DNA of 64,000 bases from Salvator merianae. Lineage: Eukaryota; Chordata; Lepidosauria; Squamata; Teiidae. Location of the stretch: assembly GCA_003586115.2 (NCBI GenBank), contig QVOM02000119.1:42720521-42784520 (forward strand), given 5' to 3'. The translations under genes were made by a program, and so were the position numbers. A model generated the notes under the pieces. That model saw only the letters and a program-made list of their open reading frames with translations. It was not told the DNA's origin and ran no database searches. How positions within the stretch are numbered: position 1 is the first letter of the stretch; the number at the start of each line of letters is the position of its first letter. Positions 47,701 to 59,700 of the stretch are shown here, piece by piece.

Positions 47701-50700
47701 AATGCTGTCAATAAGCTTACAAACACAGAAACAAAAGATTTTAAAATAGTTTTTAAAACAGTGGTTCCCAATGCTGTTGATTTGTGTAGATATAAAGGCT
47801 TTGTAAATTTATCTGACCAGAGAAGAGTCTGAGAAATAAATACTGAACCATGCTGAATGTAGTACTTTTTGCTTTAGTTGATCAGTCTTTAACAAATTTA
47901 TAATGGAAAATCTGAAAATCTCTTATCTCCACAGTTTCCAGTTTTGGTGTCTGCTTCTAACCATGAACCCTGTAGTTTTTCTTTCTTGCTTTTAGTTTGT
48001 GTCTTTCTCCAACTTATCACTTTCTGTGTATTTTCCTGGATGGAGAATATAAATGTTCAGAGTATATTTATTTGTGCAGTTTTTATGTAAGGGTATATTT
48101 TCTGCGTGAGAAAGATTTAGGATGGTAACAGAAACTGAGCTTAGAATTCAAAGATGTGGCCGTGTTAGTCTGTATCAGTAAGCAAGGAGGTCTAGCAGCA
48201 CCTTAGAGACTAACAAAGAGAAAGAAGTTGGTAGCATGAGCTTTCATAGACTAAGGGTGCTTTTGCACTTTCCACAACAGAACAGGATAACAGCACTGCG
48301 GGGCCCTTGACCTGAATAAGAGCAGAATAGCTGCATTTGCAATTCTGGTATCCTGCTCCTGAACTTCAACCATGACAGCGGCTGGGAAGCGTCTGGCCAC
48401 TGCCATGGTGACTACAAGTGCCGCAGATCGTGCAGGTGCAATTCTGCAGATGCATTACAGCATATGGCCATGCATTCGCACCCGGAAGCAGGTGTGAATG
48501 CACTTGACCAGGAGCAGGATAGTTGCTCCCTGTCAAATTGTGGAACACAATTTAGTGCTCTGCAGTTGGCCGTGCAGACACACTTGCCTAGTGAGCGTGC
48601 AGATGTTCACTAGGCACAAAGTACAAAAGACCCTAAGCCTACTTCATCAGAAACTGAGCTTGTGTGGTTTAGGTATCTCTGAAGCCTTATTATTCACCTT
48701 ATGCTTTAGTTCTTATCATTCTGCTCTGTACAGAGTGTCAAGTAATATAGTTAAATTTTTAAAGGATGTCCAAAGATTAATGATCTGTTTACTAAGGGCT
48801 TTTTATTAGAGGCCTCAAAAAAAGAAAGAAAAAAAGAAGCTCACTTATGAAAGAGGTAGATTCAAGAAGAAAGAAACATTGGTTTGTTTGCTTTTCTCTT
48901 TTGCTATAGTGACTGCTGACATTGTCATCCTAACTTCAAACCCTGGTTGGTGATCGCCTGAAGGCAAGAATACATTAGATTATGCTTACAGGGCAATTAA
49001 AGGTACATTCAGACTATGCTGTTTATGTTAGTTTTACACATGGGCATACATCGAATGCGTCATTGCAGACATAGGCAAGGTTGTGAGTTGGTCTTTGAAA
49101 GGGCTCTAACTGAAATGAACATGAAAAGAAATCCTGTATCTAAAATGACACCCTAGCTTGGTTTAGTATACCAGAAAATGGAGGTTTGTGGATGGCACGC
49201 CTCCGTGATCCGGTATACTACTAGGGACCCTTTTCAGTGATGCCACAGGGCATTCAGAATTCCCAGTGCCAGCTCCAAAGCGGGTACGGGCCTTGGAATA
49301 GGCATGGGGACAGGCGCAGGACAGGTTGTGTCCCACGCCAGAAGCAATTCATCCCAATTTGGGAGGGATTGCCAATCCTGGAATGGGGCCTCCAGCTCTG
49401 TCCTGGGATAATGGATGCCAGTGTGTATATGGCCTTGATCAATTTATAAAAACTCACAAATCTATGGCTGGATAATGTGTATTTTAGAAACAAACTAGTA
49501 TATCACAAAATAGCTGCAAGCTTCTGCATTCTCCAGAATCCTAGCCTAGTTGTAAGGTTCTACAGAGTATACAGAATATATTGGTCCATGGGAATTGCTG
49601 GGCCTCTGATATCCACACACTGCTGAGGCTAGCAGAAGGCCTGTCACCAGTAGAATGCTCTGTTCACGTTAGATGGAACTACAGCTTGTGCGGAAATGAG
49701 GCTCCTAGTACTCTTGCTGGTCTGGGATAGTGGCCAGTACATAATCGCCCTTAGATAAGATGAATCAGCTCTGGCTATTGCTGTGACAGAAGCATATGGG
49801 GTATTCTTTGGAACAACCTAAAAATCCCATCAAGATAATCGGTCAAACATTTGACAATTGTTGACAGTTACTTAACAATCCATGAACATATATTTAACAC
49901 AATATGAATATAGTATAACAATGTTTCTAACATTCGTAATCACAGATGAAATAATTACTTACTGGATGGAATTAATACAGAATTCAGTTTTGCATCTAGG
50001 AAGCAGCTGTAGGTCAGTAACTAAGCCCCAGGTTTGATCCTTCACATTCCTCCAGAAGAAAGCAAGGGAAAAGACTTAGATGCCTTCAGGAGTCAAGTAC
50101 AACTCAAAGGAATCTTTACCTTCACCTTGGCATTATGGGGTTGCTGTTAATCACACTATCTCTGGCATTTTCAAAAGTGGTAATATTAGAGTGGCCTTGA
50201 AAACAAATAATAGTCTCTGTAGCAGGAGTGAAAAAAACGACCTGGAATCCTGTGAAGTGGGAAGGTGTAACTCATGAATATGGATAGCATTTCCTCCTGC
50301 TGTGACACCAGTTACCATATGTTTTTTGATGAGAACATATTGCCATACTTCTCTCCTTGAATTTGTGTACTGATCTTGATTATAGTCTCTGAAGCCTAAC
50401 CTCTGATAATGTTAATATGAGTAGATAAATGCTTACCATCTTGACCTGTCTTCAGCAATATCTTGCAGCTTTTCCAAGGACATTCCAATACTCTCTTTGA
50501 GCCTATCATTCAGCTTGTCCATTGCCTTCTCTTTCTACCTCTCTCAGCTTTGTCAGTCATATCCATTTTTAGTCTTTCTTCCATCATGCCCAGTTTCCCT
50601 TTTCTGATGACTGCCTAAAGCTGGAAGCCAAGTGTTCTTAAGTCTAGGTGGCTGGTTGAATTCTTGGTAATCATCTGTGGATACTTGATTAGAGGGCCTC

Positions 50701-53700
50701 TCTCTACTTTTTATCATTGCTTTCTTTCCCAAGATGATGCTCATCCTTATTTATTTAATTATGGCCTGATCTTCATTACATGCCCTAATGCCCAGTAGTG
50801 CCCACGCTGAAGCAACTGGGGACTTGTATGCATATTCCCAGGGACAGGGAAGAGTGTCTAAGCATCAGGATGTGAAGAACAACACTAAAGTCACAGACTT
50901 GCTTTCTGTCCCTTTCAGTTTTCTCACCACATTTCAACAAAGCACAGCAAAATGACTGATGGGGCTGCCCACACCTGCATATGGAATACTTATTTCATAT
51001 TGTGACTGTCAGTTATAAATTCACTACCTTCGTCTCAATATTTAGTCCTAATATTTAGGGGCCTGCTGTAATCTGCACTAGAAAGTGGATGGCAGGCCCA
51101 TATTCTGGGATACAATTCAGAGTAAGGCCCAGTGCAGAAAGGTCTGTAGATATTCTACTTCCTGTTTACCTTTCATAATAAGTTCAGAATCTTTACTTTC
51201 TGCTAACAACGTGGGATAGTCTGTACTGCATATCTCAAATCATTAAATATTTTAACTTAGAATTTGAACTACTGGGAAAGTATATATCATTCTTTTACTA
51301 CTTTCCCTATCCTTATGATCTTCTTCAGATATACACCCATACTTACCGAGATGGAAACTTGGGGGCTTAAAGCTAGAATAACATCATAGCTTCGGGTGTA
51401 CAAACCAGTTATATCTGGAATACTTTAAAGATTTTAATTGAGAGGTGAAGTTGGGATTTTCAGGAAAGAGGCATTTGCGCTTCTTAATTACTGTAGTCGC
51501 CATAGTGTGGTTTCAGGAAGCCTAAAACAAATGCTTACAGTACCTTCTGGTGCAGGGGCAGAGAGGAGGTTGCAAAGGTGCCTGGGATGGCAAGAAAGGG
51601 AAATTTAAAAAGTAAGGAAGCAAGAAGGATGCTAGGATGGGTGGAGTGGGATAGAGGTTACACAGGTTCCTGAGCCTTTTGTGTGTGCAGTGAGCAGGCC
51701 AAACTCCTTCTCCCCTTTTACTTGGTTACTTCAGATGGTTCCCCAGGCCTCAGCATCTTCTTAACCTTGGGTTAAGATACTGGGGTTGCGTTAACACTGC
51801 TCCTCCCCATTTTCAGACAATGTTATTGTTTTAGTAAGATCATTTTATATTGGTTTTTGATGTGGTGACCTGCCCTGAGACCTTCGAGTATAGGGTGGGA
51901 TAAAAATGCAATAAATAAATAAATAAATAAACCACCTATGTCATGGGCACAATGCTCCTCTTTCCATGAATTCCTAATCTGCAAGGCTTTCCAGCAACCT
52001 AATCTTTTCAGAAATGGAGGGACTATTATACAGTATTAAAATCAGAAATTAGGTGCAAGAGAACAGGAGAGAAAGAGAGTAAGTGAAAGCAGAAGGCTGA
52101 AGACAAAGTTGATTTTTTTCTATTTCCGTCAGGTGGGCTCAATTTCAGAGAGGCAAAAGCAGTAATTTTTGCTCGGGTGTATTACAATATTCAAGCAAAA
52201 TGCTTTATTGTAGCTATCTGTGTGACAAATTGGCCCTACCCTGAAGCAGAATAGCGTTACAGAATCATCCTGAAATAGTTCAAAGAAAATAATTCAAAAC
52301 CTGAATTTATGTATGGAGAACAAATGGGTAGTGACTGTGCATCCTGCAGTCTAACTTGCATTGTTCAGCATTTTTATGTCATTTTATATCGCTCATAGGC
52401 ACAAAAATGTATTTTCCCCTCCTTTTGAAGCCACTAAAGTGTATGATGATGCCATATACTATATTAGAAAGATTTCTTAGACCTGACCCTTTGGGATAGT
52501 AGGGTGGATCACCTGAGCAATTGAGGGGGTCATTTTCATAGAGACTAAGCCCCAATGTGATCTGTTAAGTAATCTGGCCACAAGTTATTTAGGGCCTTAA
52601 ATACCAATGATATATCCTTTTTCTGTCTAAAGTGTTAATGCTCCTGATACCTGTGTAGCACTAAATAGTGCTACACAACCTTACCAGGAGGTGATAGTCA
52701 CCTCCTGGTAAGGTGCATTTGCACCTACCTGGTGGCGCAACATCCAGGTCAGTGTGATGCACTGATTGCGCCTGAGCATGCCTGTGCACTGAGTGGTGCT
52801 ACTGGTCACCATGGCAGCAGCCGGACTCTTCCTGGCCGCTGCCATGGCAAGGATCGGGCACAGCTACATGGCAAGGATTGGGCACTGCGAATGCCAGTAG
52901 CTGACTTCAGGTGGGCTTTCTGGTCATGCAGTCTGGACAATGTCCCTGCTGTGTGGTCTGTTCCACCTGAAAATGGGATAATTACCCCATTCTAAGGTGG
53001 AAAGTATGAAAAGGCCCCATATCTCTAATATCCATTAACTTTGTTGTTAGGTACCATTGAGGTGGGATCAAGTTCTACTTGAAAATATTATACGGACAAA
53101 TGCTAACTATCCTTAGGAATATTTTGTTATCTTTTAATGGACTTCCAGCAGTAATTCTAGCCATCCCCCTGGCCTTTGTCGTCGTCTTCTACATCCTGCA
53201 ATGTGGAACCACTGTGTATGTCAGTGTTCTCTTTCCCATCCTTTTCTCTTAAAATGAGTTCTCCAATGTTATTTATGCTTGTCATTTGTTGTTCAATTTT
53301 CTTCATGCTATCTTTTCAGATATCCACTACGCAACTGTATATTTTATTAAATCTGAGAAGTCATTCCATGTTAAGGATATATTGGACAGGAATGGTGATG
53401 CGTATGGCTACTACAATGATACTGTACAGTCTACTGGTTGGGGGATTCTTGAGATCAAAGCAGGCTACGGTAGCCACAGTATATCCAATGAAGATGTCAT
53501 GTACGCTGCAGGTTTCTTGGAAGGCTATCTCACTGCTTCGTAAGTACTTCTGCAAATTTAATTAAACAATTTGTGATGCACTATTGGAAAAGAAAAAGAT
53601 GAGTTTTTCCTCTGTTTAAAAATCTCCACCATATAATGGCCTTCTAATAATTTTAGGCACAGTTCAGATACTAAAATATTTTAGAGTCTTTAACTGCTGT

Positions 53701-56700
53701 GTGGTAGAAGGCTAAACATTCTTTTTTTTTCCCCACAGAAGGTAAAGGAGGCTAGAGTTCTTTGAAGTTGGCAAATGCTGAATAAAAGGGACTATGCTTG
53801 AAAAAAGTCAAGGGGTTTAATAAACAGCAGCTTAACACAACGACTTCTTTACACCAAGAGTGCTCTGCTTCGCCCGAGCACTCTATTTACACTGTGTACA
53901 ATAGCCAGTTGGCACACAGTAGTTTCCCACTGAAATGGGTAGCTTCTCCTGTGACAGTAGTCTCCTGCTCAAACCTTTTTTCACCCAAGGAAGAAGTTAC
54001 CTACCATTCATGGCAGGGTTCTCACATCTTTTTCTAGGAATTAAACCTTAAGACCAGATTTTAAATTACTGTTATCTATTTCAATGTATGAATATATGTA
54101 TGAATAGATGAGTGTGCTGGTTACCTCTTCCAAAAACAGGTAAAGCTGCTGATCTAGACCCCAGTAGGACCTGAAACGAATGGTGCGGGAAATCACTTGT
54201 TAGTATCAGACCAAGCAAAGTTTGAATCGTGCACCAACCCACTGTCCTTAAACACCAGTTATGATTGCATTGCAATGCACAGATATTTAAGATGGTACTT
54301 GTGAAATGAGTTTTGTTAATTTAAACTAAATATGACACCTCTTTCTTCCTGGACTTGAGCTATTCCATCTCCTGAAAGCCAGAGGGCCTTTTCGCACTTT
54401 GAACGAACATGCATCAGGGACACTCACTAGCAAAGTGTCTCCACACTTTGCGGAGGCCCTTGTGACTGGGAGCAGTCTACTGCTGCTCCCAGTCATGGAT
54501 AGCTGTAGAGCACTAATTTGTGCTCCACAGCTTGACAGGGAGCTGCTATTCAGATGTGAATGCATGTCTGTGCTGTGTGCAGTGGCTGTGCCTGCATGAT
54601 TGTGTCTCGTGATCTGCGGCGCTGACGGTCGCCATGGCCACAGCTAGACGCTTCCCGGCTGCTATCATGTCAAAGATCGAGCACAGGGTACCAGCGTTCA
54701 CACTGCAAATGCTGGTATCCTGCTGGAGCTTCCAAGGGAAACCCTGCTTTCCCTCAGCACGTTTGCTTGTTTTTAAAGAGATTCTTACAGTCATGCCTTG
54801 TGTTTTAAAGCTACTATTGGTGGCACAGTAGAACATTTAGGGGCCCAGCTGCACCCTCAGCTTGTACATTAAATCTGTCTCTTTTTACAATATTAAGACA
54901 GAAGAGAAGATGACATACAGTTTAACATTTTCCCTGATTTCTTTCAGGCATATGTGTGATCATGTTGCAAACCTGTACCCACAGCTGATTAAGAAATTAG
55001 TAGTTGAGAAAGAAGTTAAAAATTTTATGAGGTATGTATATACCTGTCAAAATATATATCTTCCGTAAATAAGGACTGTTTATGCCACAATAAAGCTTTT
55101 AATTTTTTAAGGTGTTAGAAGACTTGCATTTTGTTTTGGGTGAAATAGATTCTTGACTGGAAATGTTCTGCGATATCCTGAAATAGTTTATCGTGTCTTA
55201 TGAACATGAAAAAGGGTGACCTGTGAATCATTTCCTTGTTAAATTCCAAGGGAATCAAATTGAGATTAGATCTGATGAAGCTACCTCTAAATGAAAGAAT
55301 AATTGTAAATTATAACCTGCATTTTGTTAATTGGTTGTATTGTTTCATTGTTGTTGTTATTATTATTTGCATTTTTATCCTGCTCTATACCCAAAGGTAT
55401 CCCGCTCTATACCCAAAGGGTGGGTTACAACGTTAAAAACTAACATAAAATGAATATATTATATGCTAACAGTGTGATATCTCTAAAGCTTCAATGAATT
55501 CTGGTTTTTGATGACAGCTAAAATTTGTCTCTCTCTTACTACCTGGACTGGGAAAAGCATACTTAAAATGACATTCATTCCCATACAGGAAACAAGATAT
55601 ATGGACCAGACAGCAAATCAAGAACCACAAAGATGACCCTTTCTGGAGACACACAGGATACATTGTTGCCCAGTTGGATGGCCTGTACATGGGAACTTTG
55701 GAATGGGCTAATAGGCAGCAGAGAACAGTAAGAGTCATTAAACTGTCTTCAACCCTTAAGGATAGGAAAGGAAAATTATTATAGACAAAAAGCTCTTTCA
55801 TTCTATTTGTCAAATATGCAGTCTATTTATGTTACAGTTCTGATTTGGTTTGAAAGCTTCAGAGTGGCTTATGGTTTCCAGAAGTGACTTATTTGCAATT
55901 GTAGCCATTCAGGGAACTTAGGTGGAGTGATGAAGGTTTGGTCTACACATGCAAATTGCGTTTGGTAGTATAGAAATGGATGCTGTGGAAACCTTCTGTC
56001 ATCACAGTTCTAATTGTAGGGTGGACTGGCAACCCTCTGGGATATCAATGAAGGGAGAAGCATTGTGAATTAGCAAGTTGAGAATTGACTGGAGACAAAT
56101 AGCTTTCACCTTTAATGTCATGCTCAGCCATTTTGTTTCACACTGTGAGAGTAAAGGCATGAATAACTAACTGACCTTTTCATCTTTGTCTAAGCGCTGC
56201 TAGGAAACATGGAGCCTGGGGTTTATGAAGTCAGGATCAACAGTGTTCAAAACTAATAGCATTTCTCCCCTGTTGGTTTTACTTCCAGCCTTCTCCGAAG
56301 GCACGTTACAGAAGTGAGGAAAAGAAAAATAGATAATTATTTTGCAGTCAGATCTATGGCCCTGCTAGGCACATTTACTAGAAAGTAAAATTTCACTGAA
56401 ATTGTTAGGCCTGTGTTATACTGGTTGTTGCCTTCGCAGATTTATTTGAATTCAGATTAATAGCTGAGTTTACGGCTGTGTTCACATACAGTAAAAAAAA
56501 ATAAAAATGCACTTTTGGGGTAGCATAGAGGCAGCTTAGAGGTACTTTGTAGGTGGGATCATTAACACTTGAGTTTGCCCCTCTCCCCCTGAACATTCAA
56601 GGCTAGAAATGGTGGATTAGTTATGGAATGAAAACACAAGGGTGCTCAGTTCACCTGACCAAAGTGTGTCAGGGCATATTCACTTTTTTAGCACCTTACC

Positions 56701-59700
56701 TTTCGGTACGAAACTTAGCAGCACTGCAGTTTTTAAGTGGGCTGTTTGTTCTCTTCTCGAGTATCTAAGACCAAACAATGCGAACAGATTAAATTATACA
56801 CTGTGTGAAGTAAAATGGTATACAGAAAGAATGAATAAAATACAATCTGTTACCACAACCTATCTCTCTCTCTCTTTATTCTTAATGACTTTATATATTC
56901 AGTGCTGACTGCATATTTGATCTGGATACTGCTAGAAGCATCTGGCAGAATTCCATAAGCTACTGTTCAACCAATCTTCAGTTGCCCTCTTGCAGTTCAA
57001 CCTCTGGGCGATATCACCTGTATTTGTTTTTTTAGAGATCCATATGCCTATCAAACCCAAGAGTCTCTCCCATCTGCCCATTTGTCAGGTCGATTTGTAC
57101 TGCAACATCCCCTGCTTGCCAGATCCAATAATTCTTCATTTCTTACATAGCAAAAGCTGTTTAGTTAAGCAACTGTTCAGTCACCTAACGTGACTCTGCA
57201 TCCCAGGAAAGCATCATCTGACGGCTTTGTGAGAACTTTCCTTTCTTTTGCATTATCTTATGCTATTCATTAGTATTTTTGAACATTTCTTTCTGCAGGA
57301 TGTATTTCTTTATACTGTACAGTAGTTAACATTTTTACAAGAACTATAACAAATTTAAATGCCACATTCAGAAAGATAAATACATAGCATACAGCTGCTT
57401 TGTTGGCATTCAGAGATTTCTATGTTTGCACCTTAAAATCCTTTCCCATGCATCATTCTGAAAACTAATTTTCACTAACTTATTTCTCTCAATCCTTTAA
57501 ACATTGATGTTCAACCTCTACATAGTTGTAATTTTCTTTAGGTTCTTGTTCTAAAACCCCCGAGAAAAACTATACATTTGCATGTCAAAATTATAGTCCA
57601 TCATTACGCAAACCTTATTCCTTACTATTTCGCAAAGTAGAATAATTAAGGGATAATATTTCTAAATACTTCACTGCTACATTACCACAGGGCATTTTGA
57701 TTGGGAAATCCCTTTTCTCAAGTAATAAAATGTAAACACAAGATTGCAAAGACAAGACTACATTCTGCAACAGTCTTTCAGACATCATTACTTATTTCTG
57801 GAAGTTGCAGTTGCATAATTTTAGGCTATATTTACACATAAGTTGAGACAAACTGATTAAAAGGAATCAAGACTCAGTTCCTGTGCAGACCTCCCTCGTT
57901 TAGTTCGCTTTAAGGGTGCAGCATCCAGTTCCACAGGTGTTTTGCTGCTTGCTGAGGCTGGTCTGGGAAGCCCATCCCATCACCCGCCACCACTCCCAGC
58001 GCCTCCATGTGCAGCAAGATGATCAGCTGATAGTTCCTGGGCATCTCTCCACACACACATGCATGCATAGAGAGGCTGCTCTTTACGCTGTTCTGTTTCT
58101 TTCAGATTCCTGGCAGGGAGGGGGGGGGACTCCGCACTTATTCCCCCCTTTCTGCACTTAGTGGATAAATAACCAGCCCCTCCCTGGCAGTGCAAGACTG
58201 TAGAGGTAATTTCCCCTCTCCATCTCTCTCTCTCTCATACATGCACAAAGAAAAGTCCATGAGAGAAAATAAGTTTTGCTTATTTTAGTCTAGCCCAAAT
58301 CGCCATTGCTTTGACTCCCAAAGTATCTCCCATTGCCTTTTTCATAAGTACTGAAGGAACGTCTCAGCGGTTGATTGAGGCACTGCTTCTTCCTTCTCTG
58401 CCAAGCTAAAGCACTGTCTTCTGTCCTTTGAGCCGAAGCCTGTGGTGGCGAATGCTGATGTTACCATGCATGCATAGCAGTGGTGGTAGTGAAGGGAGAG
58501 TACCACCGTGATGACTTTCTCTCCAAAGCTGAAGCATGTGGTGACAGGTGCTGGCACTGTCACCACTTTCCCTCTCTCTGTGCAGCTGAAGTGCACACTG
58601 TGGTGGTGAAGGGGTGCTGCTGCACTGTCTTCCCTGCCAGGGCTTAAGTGTGTGGTGGTGGGCACCATCACCATCTTCCCTCCTTTTTCACAGATACACT
58701 AATGCCACAACATAGTCATCATTTGCCTAGAAACCTCTTAAATTCTCTGTTCTTTGGATTAATTCAAGCAAGGCTACTTGTTGTCCCTTGTAAGGTATTC
58801 TGATAATATGGGCAGTAGTAGTGCAGTCATGGGGGTGGGATCAGATCGGGCATTTTAAAATAATCTCTTTAAGAATAAGCATTCAATCCCCAGATGCACA
58901 AAGAAAAAATGCCTTCCAAACAGTTGTCCTGAATATACAGCTCAAACCTACCTTACACTGCAGCCTATCTTCATATAAAATCAGACAACCCAACTTGATT
59001 ACAAGAGTGTTATTCACTGATTGGCCACTGGGTGAGAAATCACCGCCTCTTTGCTTATGTAGTTTCCTGCCCAACCTGGCTTAAAGTCTGAGACGCCTTC
59101 AGAGCTATAACATTCTGAATGTTGGAGAGTTGACCTTTTTGAGGTTTCAGATCAGGGTGGATGTTCTTAGGTATTTAATGTTTGTCCCTAGAACCTCAAA
59201 TTTGCCCAGAAGGCATCCCCTTAACTGTGTCTGATAGCACTGATAGAAGGATTAACTGTTTATATTCTGCCCAGTAGCAGTCAAGGCAGCTTATAAAGTT
59301 AAAACATATAAAACAAGTTAAGATACACAAGCTATATCTATTAAAATACATAAATTAAAAACTTTAATGTGTATATTCCTTGAATATCACTTTGGACATT
59401 TCTGAAGTATAAATATTAGTTGTCCTGCTTTTGAAGTTCCAATTGACTATGGTAAAGAAAAAAGACAGACACCCATAAATGGGGCAAAACAGTTTGTCAG
59501 TGCACTTTAGATGAAGAAAGCTGTAAGAAACCCTCAGTTATTCTTTTTAAATGATTGTGTCTCATTGACTGTCTTTTAATTCTAAGGGGAAAAAACAACT
59601 TTCAGGATTTTCTGTAATTCCATTTTTAACCTTACGGTTTACTTGAAAGTAGAATACTGAGGTTGTTTCCAAAGGTGATATATACTATGCCTGGAGAGAC

